Below are positions 28,366 through 37,196 of a stretch of DNA of 64,000 nucleotides, one piece after another (positions within the stretch are counted from its first letter, which is position 1; each line of letters starts with the position of its first letter). The notes under the pieces were generated by a model, which was given only the letters and a program-made list of their open reading frames with translations, had not been told where the DNA came from and searched no databases. The position numbers and the translations under genes are program-made. This DNA is from Microbacterium sp. nov. GSS16 (GTDB taxonomy: Bacteria; Actinomycetota; Actinomycetes; Actinomycetales; Microbacteriaceae): NCBI RefSeq assembly GCF_028198145.1, contig NZ_CP116338.1, forward strand, positions 1,922,001-1,986,000. The letters are read 5' to 3'.

Positions 28366-29679
28366 GTGCGCACGATCGATCTTCGGGGCAAGACCCTCTC
28401 ACCCTCCGACATGCTCGCGGTCGTGCCGCGAGCGACGCAGGCGCGTGCCGAAGCGCTCGAAGCCGCCGCAGCGATCGTCGACGCGGTGCGCACGTCGGGC
28501 GAGGCCGCGCTGCGCGAGCAGGCTGAGCGCTTCGACCGGGTGAGCGGTCACCCCATCCGCGTTCCCGCCGAGCACGTCGCCGAAGCCGCGGCATCCGTCG
28601 ACCCGGACGTCCGCTCCGCTCTCGAGGCCGCCATCGACCGCGTCCGCCGGGGCTCGGCAGCTCAGGTCCCCAGCGCGCAGACCACCCAGATCGGACCGGG
28701 CGCGAAGATCACCCAGCGGTGGCAGCCGGTGACGCGCGCGGGGGTGTACATCCCCGGTGGCAAGGCGCCGCTGGCATCCAGCGTGGTGATGAACGTCGTC
28801 CCCGCGCAGGTGGCCGGAGTCACCTCGATCGCTCTGGCGTCCCCGCCGCAGGCCGCGCACGGCGGACGGGTGCACCCGACGATCCTCGCCGCCGCCGACC
28901 TGCTCGGGATCGACGAGATCTACGCGATCGGCGGCGCCGGCGCCATCGGCGCCCTCGCTCACGGAGTCGCCGAACTCGGACTCGACCCGGTCGACGTCGT
29001 CTCGGGCCCGGGCAACAACTACGTCGCCTCCGCGAAGCGCGTCGTCGCGGGCGTCGTCGGCACGGATTCCGAGGCCGGTGCGACCGAGATCCTCATCGTC
29101 GCGGATGCCGAGGCCGACGCCGACCTCATCGCCGCCGACCTGATCAGCCAGGCCGAGCACGACGAGCAGGCGTCCGCTGTGCTGGTGACCGACTCCGTCG
29201 AGCTCGCCGAACGCGTCGCCTCGGCGGTGGCGCAGCTCGCATCGGCGACCACCCACGCCGCGCGGGTCGCCGAGGCGCTCGGCGGACCGCAGTCGGCCAT
29301 CGTCCTCGTGGACGACCGCGCGATGGCCGAGGCGTTCAGCAACGCCTACGCCCCTGAGCACCTCGAACTGCACCTCGCCGACGCCTCTGCCGCAGCCGAG
29401 CGCTTCACGAGCGCGGGCGCGGTGTTCGTCGGAGATCAGACGCCGGTCAGCCTCGGGGACTACATGGCCGGCAGCAACCACGTGCTGCCCACCGGCGGTC
29501 AGGCCCGCTACGCCGCCGGGCTCGGCGCGTACACGTTCCTGCGTCCGCAGCAGGTCATCGAATACGACCACGCGGCACTCGCCGAGGTGAGGGCGGGAGT
29601 CGTCGCTCTCGCGAACGCCGAGATCCTGCCCGCCCACGGAGACGCCGTCGAGGCGCGCTTCGCCCCCGCCTCCCGGTGA
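28366..29679 (+). CDS. hisD: Histidinol dehydrogenase
   Basis: 437-residue enzyme for the last two oxidations in histidine synthesis (histidinol to histidine, NAD-dependent, Zn). Conserved GVYIPGGKAPLASSVVMNVV, VSGPGNNYVASAKR, AEHDEQASAVLVTD and AYAPEHLELHLA with the catalytic Glu/His pair. The frame is open far upstream, but GTG at 28366, just after the preceding stop, fits the family N-terminus. No other his gene is in this window. Confidence 0.95.
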   Translation: MRTIDLRGKTLSPSDMLAVVPRATQARAEALEAAAAIVDAVRTSGEAALREQAERFDRVSGHPIRVPAEHVAEAAASVDPDVRSALEAAIDRVRRGSAAQVPSAQTTQIGPGAKITQRWQPVTRAGVYIPGGKAPLASSVVMNVVPAQVAGVTSIALASPPQAAHGGRVHPTILAAADLLGIDEIYAIGGAGAIGALAHGVAELGLDPVDVVSGPGNNYVASAKRVVAGVVGTDSEAGATEILIVADAEADADLIAADLISQAEHDEQASAVLVTDSVELAERVASAVAQLASATTHAARVAEALGGPQSAIVLVDDRAMAEAFSNAYAPEHLELHLADASAAAERFTSAGAVFVGDQTPVSLGDYMAGSNHVLPTGGQARYAAGLGAYTFLRPQQVIEYDHAALAEVRAGVVALANAEILPAHGDAVEARFAPASR

Positions 29680-29696
29680 GCAGGTGGGCGAGCGAG

Positions 29697-29702
29697 TAGG
29701 CT
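29697..29702 (+). promoter_or_regulatory. -10 element of nrdR
   Basis: TAGGCT, 8 bases before the ATG at 29711; no RBS in the gap. Confidence 0.55.
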
Positions 29703-29710
29703 GACCGATC

Positions 29711-30187
29711 ATGCACTGCCCCTTCTGCCGGCATCCGGACTCCCGCGTCATCGACTCCCGCACCAGCGACGACGGCCTGTCGATCCGCCGCCGTCGACAG
29801 TGCCCGGAGTGCGGTGGACGGTTCTCGACGACCGAGACGGCGAGCCTGATGGTCATCAAGCGCTCGGGAGTGATGGAGGCGTTCAGCCGCGACAAGGTGA
29901 TCTCGGGCGTGCGCAAGGCCTGTCAGGGCCGGCCCGTCACCGAGGCGAATCTGGCGCTGCTCGCGCAGAAGGTCGAGGAGGCGGTGCGGCAGACCGGCGT
30001 CTCGCAGCTCGACACCAACGAGATCGGGCTCGCCATCCTCGGCCCCCTTCGTGAACTCGACGAGGTGGCCTACCTGCGGTTCGCGAGCGTGTACCAGGCG
30101 TTCGACTCGCTCGACGACTTCGAACGCGCGATCGGCGACCTGCGTGCCGACCACGCGACGGCAGAAGCGGAATCCGACGACCGGTAA
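29711..30187 (+). CDS. nrdR: Transcriptional repressor NrdR
   Basis: 158-residue repressor of ribonucleotide reductase genes. The N-terminal zinc ribbon has CPFC near residue 3 and CPEC near residue 31, followed by the ATP-cone ([20 protein letters not shown] to about residue 140). The family's short Arg-rich SIRRRRQC loop is present. It stands alone between hisD and pyrD; its NrdR-box targets are not in this window. Predicted leaderless. Confidence 0.96.
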   Translation: MHCPFCRHPDSRVIDSRTSDDGLSIRRRRQCPECGGRFSTTETASLMVIKRSGVMEAFSRDKVISGVRKACQGRPVTEANLALLAQKVEEAVRQTGVSQLDTNEIGLAILGPLRELDEVAYLRFASVYQAFDSLDDFERAIGDLRADHATAEAESDDR

Positions 30188-30190
30188 CCT
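30185..30190 (+). promoter_or_regulatory. -10 element of pyrD overlapping the nrdR stop
   Basis: TAACCT; its first three bases are the nrdR stop codon. GTG at 30197 is 6 bases and the adjacent ATG at 30200 is 9 bases downstream. Confidence 0.55.
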
Positions 30191-30196
30191 TGGGCA

Positions 30197-31219
30197 GTGA
30201 TGTACTCACTGCTCTTCCGCCACGTCCTCGCGCGCTTCGACCCGGAGTCCGCGCACCACGCCGCGATGGCCGTCATCCGCGTGCTCGGCGTACGGCCCTT
30301 CTCGTGGGTCGCGCGGGCGCTGACGGCGCCGCGCCCCGAGCAGGAGGTGCGCGCGCTCGGCCTCGTGTTCCCCTCGCCGTTCGGGGTCGCCGCGGGGTTC
30401 GACAAGAACGCCGTGGGTGTGCGGGGTCTGGACGCGCTCGGCTTCGGGCACGTCGAGATCGGCACGATCACCGCCATCCCGCAGGAGGGCAACCCGAAGC
30501 CCCGGCTGTTCCGTCTCATCGCGGACCGCGCAGTGATCAACCGGATGGGCTTCAACAACGAGGGGGCGGATGCCGCGGCGCGCCGGCTCGCCGCGTTGCG
30601 CAGGCGCGCGCCGCACGCGGTGATCGGCGTGAACATCGGCAAGAGCCGCGTGGTCGCTGTGGAAGACGCCGTCGGCGACTACGTCACCTCCGCCACCCGG
30701 CTCGCGCCCCTCGCCGACTACCTCGCCGTGAACGTCTCGTCGCCGAACACGCCCGGCCTGCGCGGCCTGCAGGCCGTGGAGACGCTCGCCCCGCTGCTGC
30801 GCGCGGTGAAGCAGGCGGCGGGACGGACGCCGCTGCTGGTGAAGATCGCGCCGGATCTGCCCGATGACGAGATCGAGGCCATCGCCCGGATGGCGGTGGC
30901 GGAGGGGCTGGCCGGGATCATCGCCCACAACACGACCATCTCGCGAGACGGTCTGATGACCGATCCGGGGATCGTCGAGGCGGCGGGCGCCGGCGGGCTC
31001 TCCGGCGCGCCGCTGAAGGAGCGCTCGCTCGAGGTCCTCGCCGTCGTGCGGCGCGTGGTGCCGGATGACTTCTGCGTGATCGCGGTCGGGGGAGTGGAGA
31101 CCGCTGACGACGTGCAGCGCCGCCTCGACGCCGGTGCGACTCTCGTGCAGGGCTACACCGCGTTCCTGTACCGGGGTCCGCTGTGGGCCAGGCAGATCAA
31201 CAGAGGCCTGCGCCGCTGA
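30197..31219 (+). CDS. pyrD: Dihydroorotate dehydrogenase, quinone-type (class 2)
   Basis: 340-residue membrane-associated flavoenzyme that oxidises dihydroorotate to orotate in pyrimidine synthesis, passing electrons to quinone. An N-terminal amphipathic helix (YSLLFRHVLARFDPE) and class-2 motifs VAAGFDKN, NRMGFNNEGAD, NVSSPNTPGLRGLQ and VGGVETADD are visible. The first two codons are GTG ATG; either could be the start, and GTG fits the leaderless spacing better. Confidence 0.95.
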   Translation: MMYSLLFRHVLARFDPESAHHAAMAVIRVLGVRPFSWVARALTAPRPEQEVRALGLVFPSPFGVAAGFDKNAVGVRGLDALGFGHVEIGTITAIPQEGNPKPRLFRLIADRAVINRMGFNNEGADAAARRLAALRRRAPHAVIGVNIGKSRVVAVEDAVGDYVTSATRLAPLADYLAVNVSSPNTPGLRGLQAVETLAPLLRAVKQAAGRTPLLVKIAPDLPDDEIEAIARMAVAEGLAGIIAHNTTISRDGLMTDPGIVEAAGAGGLSGAPLKERSLEVLAVVRRVVPDDFCVIAVGGVETADDVQRRLDAGATLVQGYTAFLYRGPLWARQINRGLRR

Positions 31220-31232
31220 GCGGCACAGGCCT
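31204..31232. terminator. Hairpin between convergent pyrD and DUF3043 genes
   Basis: Near-perfect dyad AGGCCTG-c-GCCGCT / AGCGGC-a-CAGGCCT spanning the pyrD stop codon. It could terminate both converging transcripts; no T-run follows on either strand. Confidence 0.45.
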
Positions 31233-31267
31233 CGGAACAGAACCTGGGTCCCTGAGCTCGTCGAGAG

Positions 31268-31828
31268 TCAGTCGGGGTACTGACCGCGGCTGACCTGCGG
31301 CTTCGGCAGACGCATGAAGCGCATCTGCAGCGATCGCATCGCCGCATACCAGCCCAGTCCGCGTTCGCGACGCTCGAGGCTGAACTTGGCGGCGACCTTC
31401 TTCTTCACCCGCATGCTCAGCAGCACCATGTCGCCGACGGCGAGCAGCATGTAGCCCCACAGTCCGACCATGGCCCACAGCTGGATCGCGGGGATGTCGA
31501 TGAGGCTGAGCACGATGACCAGCAGCATCGCGGCCATCAGCCATTCGGAGATGTGCCATCCGGCGTCGACGTAGTCGCGCACCCAGCGCCGCTGCGGACC
31601 GCGGTCGCGCGCGGGGAGGTACTTGTCCTCGCCGTTCTCCATGCCGATGCGGGCTCGCTGACGGCGCGCCTGCAGATCGGCCTTCGCCGCCGCGCGAGCC
31701 TCCTTCGTGTTCGCGACCAGGGGGCGTCGGTTGGCCGCCTCGCGCTCTGCGCGGGTGGGCGTAGCGCGACCCTTGCCCACGGCGGGCGTCTCGGGGGCGT
31801 CGTCGGCGGCGGGGGTGGGGTTGGGCAC
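31268..31828 (-). CDS. DUF3043 family membrane protein
   Basis: 186 residues. A charged N-terminus contains the DUF3043 phrases GKGRATPTRAEREAANRRPL and ARIGMENGEDKYLPARDRGP. Two transmembrane helices follow (WLMAAMLLVIVLSLIDI, about residues 97-113, and WAMVGLWGYMLLAVGDMVLL, about 118-137), then a basic C-terminus. Function unknown; common in actinobacteria. GTG start with GAGG 7 bases upstream. Divergent from the M20 peptidase gene, with overlapping -10 boxes. Confidence 0.88.
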   Translation of the reverse strand: MPNPTPAADDAPETPAVGKGRATPTRAEREAANRRPLVANTKEARAAAKADLQARRQRARIGMENGEDKYLPARDRGPQRRWVRDYVDAGWHISEWLMAAMLLVIVLSLIDIPAIQLWAMVGLWGYMLLAVGDMVLLSMRVKKKVAAKFSLERRERGLGWYAAMRSLQMRFMRLPKPQVSRGQYPD

Positions 31829-31859
31829 GTTCGACCTCAGTTCGGAATCGGGTTCGTCT

Positions 31860-31867
31860 TAAGATTA
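31860..31867. promoter_or_regulatory. Overlapping divergent -10 elements
   Basis: TAAGATTA contains TAAGAT on the plus strand (31860-31865, 7 bases before the M20 ATG) and TAATCT on the minus strand (31862-31867, serving DUF3043 with a leader of about 27 bases). Only one polymerase could occupy the site at a time. Confidence 0.55.
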
Positions 31868-31872
31868 CTCGC

Positions 31873-33288
31873 ATGACATCCCCTGCATCGCCTGCCTCGT
31901 CCGCCGCGGAGACCGCGCTGCTCGAGGCGGTGGCCCTCGGCATCCCATCCGCTCTGGCCGACCTGGGTGCGCTGGTGCGCATCCCCGGCATCGCCTGGCC
32001 CGCGTTCGACCAGACGCAGCTGGAGCGCTCGGCGGAAGCCGTCGCCGAGCTCGCCAGGGGAACCGGCGTGTTCGACGACGTGCGGGTGCTGCGCGCGCAC
32101 GTCGACGACACCGACGAACTCGGTCAGCCCGCTGTGCTCGCGACCAGGGCCGCGCGCAACGGTCGTCCGACGATCCTCCTCTACGCGCACCACGACGTGC
32201 AGCCGCCGGGGGCCGATGAACTGTGGGATACGCCGCCCTTCGAGCCGACTGTTCGCGACGGACGTCTGTACGGCCGCGGCGCCGCGGATGACAAGGCGGG
32301 GATCATGGCGCACATCGCCGCGCTGCGGGCTGTCGCAGAGGTGCTCGGCGACGACCTCGACCTCGGCGTCTCGCTCTTCATCGAAGGCGAGGAGGAGTAC
32401 GGCTCGCGCTCCTTCGCCCGCTTCCTGCGCGACAACGCCGACGCGCTCCGTGCCGACGCGATCGTCGTGGCGGATTCGGGGAATCTCGATTCCCGCACGC
32501 CGGGGCTCACCGTCTCGCTGCGCGGCAACGCCCGGTTCACCCTCACCGTCCGCACTCTCGAGCACGCCTCGCACTCGGGCATGTTCGGGGGAGCGGTTCC
32601 GGATGCCATGATGGCCGCCGTCACGCTGCTCGCGACGCTCTGGGATGCCGACGGCGCGGTCGCGGTCGAGGGGATGGCCAGCAGGCAGGCGGAGACGCCC
32701 GAGTACACCGAGCAGACCCTGCGCGACGAGGCTGGCCTCCTCGACGGCGTCAGTCCGATCGGACGTGACGACATCTACGGCCGGATCTGGAACAAGCCCT
32801 CGATCACGATCACCGGGATGGACGTCACGAGCGTGGCCGCGGCGTCCAACACGCTGTTGCCCGAGGTGAGTCTCGTGATCAGCGCGCGGGTCGCCCCCGG
32901 CCAGAGCGCGACCGACGCCTACGCGGCGCTCGAGCGGCACCTGCGCGAGCGTGCGCCGTTCGGTGCGGAGCTGACCTTCTCCGACGTCGACCTCGGCGAC
33001 GGCTTCCTCGTCGACACCTCGGGATGGGCCGTCGAGCTCGCCCGCGCCGCGATGGGTGACGGCTACGGCGTCGACGCCGTGGACCTCGGCGTCGGCGGAT
33101 CGATCCCGTTCGTGGCAGACCTGGTCCGGGAGTTCCCGGGCGCGCAGATCCTCGTCACCGGCGTCGAGGATCCGCACTCGCGTGCGCACAGCCCGAACGA
33201 GTCGCTGCACCTCGACACGTTCCGCAACGCGGTGCGCACCGAGGCGCTGCTGCTCGCCAGGATGAACGAGCGCGCCGCCGGCTCCTGA
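31873..33288 (+). CDS. M20 family metallopeptidase (dipeptidase)
   Basis: 471-residue cytosolic zinc peptidase of the M20/ArgE/DapE superfamily. Metal-site motifs: LLYAHHDVQPPGADELW (His and the following Asp), LYGRGAADDKAGIMAHIAAL, FIEGEEEYGS (catalytic Glu pair) and a C-terminal EDPHSRAHSPNES. The lid domain carries EHASHSGMFGG. Substrate most likely a di- or oligopeptide; DapE-like activity is less likely given the length. Predicted leaderless ATG. Confidence 0.92.
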   Translation: MTSPASPASSAAETALLEAVALGIPSALADLGALVRIPGIAWPAFDQTQLERSAEAVAELARGTGVFDDVRVLRAHVDDTDELGQPAVLATRAARNGRPTILLYAHHDVQPPGADELWDTPPFEPTVRDGRLYGRGAADDKAGIMAHIAALRAVAEVLGDDLDLGVSLFIEGEEEYGSRSFARFLRDNADALRADAIVVADSGNLDSRTPGLTVSLRGNARFTLTVRTLEHASHSGMFGGAVPDAMMAAVTLLATLWDADGAVAVEGMASRQAETPEYTEQTLRDEAGLLDGVSPIGRDDIYGRIWNKPSITITGMDVTSVAAASNTLLPEVSLVISARVAPGQSATDAYAALERHLRERAPFGAELTFSDVDLGDGFLVDTSGWAVELARAAMGDGYGVDAVDLGVGGSIPFVADLVREFPGAQILVTGVEDPHSRAHSPNESLHLDTFRNAVRTEALLLARMNERAAGS

Positions 33289-33339
33289 GCCGCCGCATCG
33301 GTGCCCGACGAGGATCGGCCCTGCGGGCACCGGCGGCGG

Positions 33340-33345
33340 TAGAAT
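33340..33345 (+). promoter_or_regulatory. -10 element of the ErpA-like gene
   Basis: TAGAAT; start near 33352, leader about 39 bases with AAGGAG at 33380-33385 before the ATG. Confidence 0.5.
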
Positions 33346-33390
33346 CATGCACGAGCAGCGAGACCGCGCTGCCCGTTGCAAGGAGTTGAG

Positions 33391-33759
33391 ATGAGCGACA
33401 CCACCCTGACCTCAGAGCCCACCGCCGCCCCCGCCCACGGCGTCTCGCTGACCGATGCCGCAGCGCTCAAGGTGAAGAGCCTGCTCGAGCAGGAGGGCCG
33501 TGACGACCTGCGCCTGCGCGTGGCCGTGCAGCCCGGCGGATGCTCGGGGCTGATCTACCAGCTGTACTTCGACGAGCGCTACCTGGAAGGTGACGAGACC
33601 GTCGACTTCGACGGCGTCGAGGTCATCATCGACAACATGAGCGTGCCCTACCTGGACGGCGCGTCGATCGACTTCAAGGACACCATCTCCGAGCAGGGCT
33701 TCACGATCGACAACCCCAACGCCGCCGGCAGCTGCGCCTGCGGTGACAGCTTCCACTGA
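33391..33759 (+). CDS. erpA: A-type iron-sulfur carrier (HesB/IscA/ErpA family)
   Basis: 122 residues with the three conserved cysteines of A-type carriers: GGCSGLIYQ near residue 51 and SCACG at the C-terminus. Delivers Fe-S clusters to target proteins. It lies directly upstream of the cytochrome oxidase genes, as in other actinobacteria, near the Rieske protein gene that needs a cluster. ATG at 33391 chosen for AAGGAG spacing; an in-frame start 5 codons upstream has no RBS. ErpA versus IscA is uncertain. Confidence 0.9.
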   Translation: MSDTTLTSEPTAAPAHGVSLTDAAALKVKSLLEQEGRDDLRLRVAVQPGGCSGLIYQLYFDERYLEGDETVDFDGVEVIIDNMSVPYLDGASIDFKDTISEQGFTIDNPNAAGSCACGDSFH

Positions 33760-33804
33760 GGCCACTACCTGCGTGGTTGGCATGAATCGCGTGTGAGGTT
33801 GCCC

Positions 33805-33810
33805 TAGACT
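33805..33810 (+). promoter_or_regulatory. -10 element of ctaC-ctaD-ctaF
   Basis: TAGACT; start near 33817, leader about 30 bases containing GAAAGGTG before the GTG at 33847. Confidence 0.5.
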
Positions 33811-33846
33811 TGAGTCTGCTCCTGTCCGAGATCTGAAAGGTGCATC

Positions 33847-34740
33847 GTGCCCTCGAAACGCCGCCTTCGTTGGGCCGCGCTCCCGCTGGGAGCAGCGGCA
33901 GCTGTGGCCCTGGCGGGATGTACTCCCACCGAACTCAATGGATTCCTTCCGGGCTTCGTCGAAGACGGCACCCCCGCGACCAACCAGACCGAGACGGTCT
34001 CCGGTCTGTGGGTAACCTCGTGGGTCGTTCTGCTGGCCGTCGGTGTGATCACGTGGGCCCTGATGGGATGGGCCCTCGTCATGTACCGCCGGCGCACCGG
34101 TCAGACCGGTCTTCCGGTCCAGCTGCGCTACAACATGCCGATCGAGATCCTCTACACGGTGATCCCGCTGATCCTCGTGCTCGGCATGTTCTTCTTCACC
34201 GCGCGCGACCAGGCCGACATCGAGACGCAGTGGGATGAGCCCGATGTCGAGATCACCGCGATCGCCAAGCAGTGGGCATGGGACTTCCAGTACGGCGGCG
34301 AAGACGAAGACGACGCCGTGTGGACCATGGGCGTGCAGGCCGATCCCGACGAGAACGGCGACATCGAGCGCGAGAAGCTCCCGACGCTCGTGCTGCCCGT
34401 CGACAAGAAGGTCACGATCGACCTGCAGTCACGTGATGTGATCCACTCCTTCTGGATCATCGACTTCCTGTACAAGAAGGACATGTACATCGGCAAGGAC
34501 AACTCCTGGTCCTTCGTCCCCACGCGCGTCGGCGAGTACGACGGCAAGTGCGCCGAGCTCTGCGGTGAGTACCACTCGATGATGCTCTTCAACGTGAAGG
34601 TCGTCGAGCAGGACGAGTACGACGCATACCTCGAGACCCTGCGCGAGCAGGGCAACACGGGCGACATCACCGACGCCTACGACCGACTCAGCAATCTCCC
34701 CGGGAACGGCGCGAGCACGCATCCCGAGGAAGAGGAGTAA
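33847..34740 (+). CDS. ctaC: Cytochrome c oxidase subunit II (lipoprotein)
   Basis: 297 residues. The signal peptide ends in a lipobox (VALAGC, Cys25), so the mature protein is lipid-anchored. Two transmembrane helices (about 57-80 and 98-118) follow, then the cupredoxin domain with the CuA site CAELCGEYHSMM and KQWAWDFQYGG. It accepts electrons from the bc1 complex within the actinobacterial bc1-aa3 supercomplex. GTG start. First gene of ctaC-ctaD-ctaF. Confidence 0.96.
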   Translation: MPSKRRLRWAALPLGAAAAVALAGCTPTELNGFLPGFVEDGTPATNQTETVSGLWVTSWVVLLAVGVITWALMGWALVMYRRRTGQTGLPVQLRYNMPIEILYTVIPLILVLGMFFFTARDQADIETQWDEPDVEITAIAKQWAWDFQYGGEDEDDAVWTMGVQADPDENGDIEREKLPTLVLPVDKKVTIDLQSRDVIHSFWIIDFLYKKDMYIGKDNSWSFVPTRVGEYDGKCAELCGEYHSMMLFNVKVVEQDEYDAYLETLREQGNTGDITDAYDRLSNLPGNGASTHPEEEE

Positions 34741-34743
34741 GCC

Positions 34744-36468
34744 ATGACCACCACAGCTGAACCCACGACAGCGCCGGGCGCCCGCCCGACCACGCTGCCA
34801 CCGCGTCAGGCAGCCCTGCTCACCTCCTCCCGCGTGGAGCAGAAGGGCAACATCATCGTCAAGTGGATGACCTCCACCGACCACAAGACGATCGGGTACA
34901 TGTACCTGATCGCGTCGGTGCTGTTCTTCCTCCTCGGCGGTGTGATGGCGCTGATCATCCGCGCCGAGCTCTTCGCTCCCGGCATGCAGATCGTGCCCAC
35001 CAAGGAGCAGTACAACCAGCTGTTCACGATGCACGGCACGATCATGCTGCTGATGTTCGCGACGCCGCTGTTCGCCGGCTTCGCCAACGCGATCCTGCCG
35101 CTGCAGATCGGCGCGCCCGACGTGGCGTTCCCGCGTCTGAACGCGTTCGCCTTCTGGCTGTTCACCTTCGGCTCGATCATCGCCATCGCCGGCTTCCTCA
35201 CCCCGCAGGGCGCGGCCTCGTTCGGATGGTTCGCGTACCAGCCGCTCGCCAACTCGTCGTTCTCGCCGGGCGTGGGCGGCAACCTCTGGATGCTCGGCCT
35301 CGGCATGTCCGGTTTCGGCACCATCCTCGGCGCGGTGAACTTCATCACCACGGTCATCACCATGCGCGCACCCGGCATGACCATGTGGCGCATGCCGATC
35401 TTCTCGTGGAACACGCTGATCACCAGCCTCCTGATCCTGATGGCGTTCCCGGTGCTCGCCGCGGCGATCCTCGCCGCAGCGGCCGACCGCGTGCTCGGTT
35501 CGCACATCTACGACGTCGCGAACGGTGGCGTGCTGCTGTGGCAGCACCTGTTCTGGTTCTTCGGTCACCCCGAGGTGTACATCATCGCGCTGCCGTTCTT
35601 CGGCATCGTGTCCGAGATCTTCCCCGTGTTCAGCCGCAAGCCGATCTTCGGCTACAAGACGCTGGTGTACGCGACCATCGCGATCGCCGCCCTCTCGGTG
35701 GCCGTGTGGGCTCACCACATGTACGTGACCGGCGGCGTGCTGCTTCCGTTCTTCTCGCTGATGACCATGCTCATCGCGGTGCCGACGGGTGTGAAGATCT
35801 TCAACTGGATCGGCACGATGTGGCGAGGCTCGATCACCTTCGAGACGCCGATGGTGTTCGCCCTCGGCTTCCTCGTGTCCTTCGTCTTCGGTGGACTCAC
35901 CGGCGTGATCCTCGCGGCTCCGCCGCTGGACTTCGCCCTGAGCGACTCGTACTTCGTCGTCGCCCACTTCCACTACGTGGTGTTCGGCACCGTCGTGTTC
36001 GCGATGTTCGCCGGCTTCTACTTCTGGTGGCCGAAGTGGACCGGCCGCATGCTCAACGAGCGCCTGGGCTACATCCACTTCTGGATGCTGTTCATCGGCT
36101 TCCACATGACCTTCCTCGTGCAGCACTGGCTGGGCGTGGACGGCATGCCCCGTCGTTACGCGGACTACTCCACCTATGACAACTGGGAGTGGGGCAACCA
36201 GGTCTCCACGATCGGTGCGATCATTCTCGGCGCCTCGATGCTGCCCTTCTTCCTCAACGTGTGGATCACCGCCCGCAAGGCGCCGAAGGTCACCGTCGAC
36301 GACCCGTGGGGCTACGGTGCATCGCTGGAGTGGGCCACCTCGTGCCCGCCGCCGCGTCACAACTTCACGTCGATCCCGCGCATCCGCAGTGAGCGTCCGG
36401 CGTTCGATCTGAACCACCCCGAGGCCGCAGAGCACCCGGTGGGCGTCGCAGCGGGAGAGGTCAAGTAA
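34744..36468 (+). CDS. ctaD: Cytochrome c oxidase subunit I
   Basis: 574-residue haem-copper oxidase core with 12 transmembrane helices. Haem a ligand in [10 protein letters not shown]; CuB/active-site [13 protein letters not shown] (cross-linked His-Tyr pair), AHHMYVTGG, and haem a3/a ligands in [12 protein letters not shown]. Starts 3 bases after ctaC. Makes the proton-pumping aa3 oxidase with CtaC, CtaE and CtaF. Confidence 0.98.
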   Translation: MTTTAEPTTAPGARPTTLPPRQAALLTSSRVEQKGNIIVKWMTSTDHKTIGYMYLIASVLFFLLGGVMALIIRAELFAPGMQIVPTKEQYNQLFTMHGTIMLLMFATPLFAGFANAILPLQIGAPDVAFPRLNAFAFWLFTFGSIIAIAGFLTPQGAASFGWFAYQPLANSSFSPGVGGNLWMLGLGMSGFGTILGAVNFITTVITMRAPGMTMWRMPIFSWNTLITSLLILMAFPVLAAAILAAAADRVLGSHIYDVANGGVLLWQHLFWFFGHPEVYIIALPFFGIVSEIFPVFSRKPIFGYKTLVYATIAIAALSVAVWAHHMYVTGGVLLPFFSLMTMLIAVPTGVKIFNWIGTMWRGSITFETPMVFALGFLVSFVFGGLTGVILAAPPLDFALSDSYFVVAHFHYVVFGTVVFAMFAGFYFWWPKWTGRMLNERLGYIHFWMLFIGFHMTFLVQHWLGVDGMPRRYADYSTYDNWEWGNQVSTIGAIILGASMLPFFLNVWITARKAPKVTVDDPWGYGASLEWATSCPPPRHNFTSIPRIRSERPAFDLNHPEAAEHPVGVAAGEVK

Positions 36469-36471
36469 GTC

Positions 36472-36894
36472 ATGCGCAGCAATGTCATCCTCTGGTGGAT
36501 CATCGCGGTCTTCTTCACGATCGCGTCCATCGTCTACACGATCTGGAACCTGGTCGACCCCTTCCACGGCTACGTGGAATGGGTGGGCACGGTGGCGCTC
36601 CTGTTCGTCGCCTTCATGGGTGCCATGATCGCCGTCTACCTGCAGCGCACGTACAAGGCGCAGGGTGGAGAGCTCCCCGAAGACGTCCTGACGGCGGACA
36701 TCGACGACGGTGACCCCGAGCTCGGCGAGTTCTCGCCGTGGTCGTGGTGGCCGCTGGTCCTCGCCGCCTCCGCAGGTGTCTTCTTGCTCGGCCTCGCGGT
36801 CGGTCAGTTCCTGCTGCCGATCGGTGTGGCGATCTTCCTCGTCGCGATCGTCGGCTGGGTGTACGAGTACTACCGCGGGCACTTCGCGCGCTGA
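36472..36894 (+). CDS. ctaF: Actinobacterial cytochrome c oxidase subunit IV
   Basis: 140 residues with four transmembrane helices (about 6-26, 38-60, 93-110, 113-132) and the CtaF phrases WNLVDPFHGYVEWVG, SPWSWWPLVLA and GWVYEYYRGHFAR. Small accessory subunit specific to actinobacterial aa3 oxidases. 3-base gap from ctaD; a strong terminator follows. Confidence 0.93.
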   Translation: MRSNVILWWIIAVFFTIASIVYTIWNLVDPFHGYVEWVGTVALLFVAFMGAMIAVYLQRTYKAQGGELPEDVLTADIDDGDPELGEFSPWSWWPLVLAASAGVFLLGLAVGQFLLPIGVAIFLVAIVGWVYEYYRGHFAR

Positions 36895-36912
36895 CGCCAA
36901 GCTCCGTCGAGA

Positions 36913-36942
36913 AAGGCCCCTGGATTGATCCAGGGGCCTTTT
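36913..36942 (+). terminator. Rho-independent terminator of ctaCDF
   Basis: Perfect dyad AAGGCCCCTGGAT-tg-ATCCAGGGGCCTT with TTTT on its 3' side. Because A-residues precede the stem, it would also work on the minus strand. Confidence 0.9.
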
Positions 36943-36968
36943 CGTCGTCCGCATCCGGCGCAGGGGCC

Positions 36969-37150
36969 GCGTTCGGGCGTGTCTGGGATGTCCAAGGGAA
37001 GGGGGCATTGGCGCGCTCAGGGCGTCTCTGGGACGGCAAGGCGGGCCTGTGGGTGCGTTCAGAGGCGTCTCTGGGACTGCGACGCCTGCCTGGGTGCGTT
37101 CAGGGGCGTCTCTGGGACGGCAACGCCTGCCTGAGCGCGTTCAGGCAGGG
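36969..37150 (+). repeat. Intergenic minisatellite, ~41-base unit
   Basis: Three clear head-to-tail copies at 37013-37054 (42 bases), 37055-37095 (41) and 37096-37136 (41), each beginning GCG(T/C)TCAG and carrying GGCGTCTCTGGGAC near base 10. A degenerate copy precedes them from 36969 and a truncated one follows from 37137. The third unit matches the second at nearly every position. It fills the 302-base gap between ctaF and the rhodanese gene, which otherwise holds only the terminator. No reading frame here looks like a gene. Confidence 0.85.
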
Positions 37151-37196
37151 CAAGCGAGGCCGCTACGTCACGCCCTGGACGTCATACGCCGATCCG

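Noticed and set aside
36925..37134. Small coding gene within the minisatellite
   Set aside because: Open frames exist only because the repeat period happens to avoid stops; the peptide is Cys/Trp/Arg repeats with no RBS or conserved start.
36969..37150. CRISPR array
   Set aside because: The repeat units abut one another with no unique spacers, vary in sequence, and no cas gene is near.
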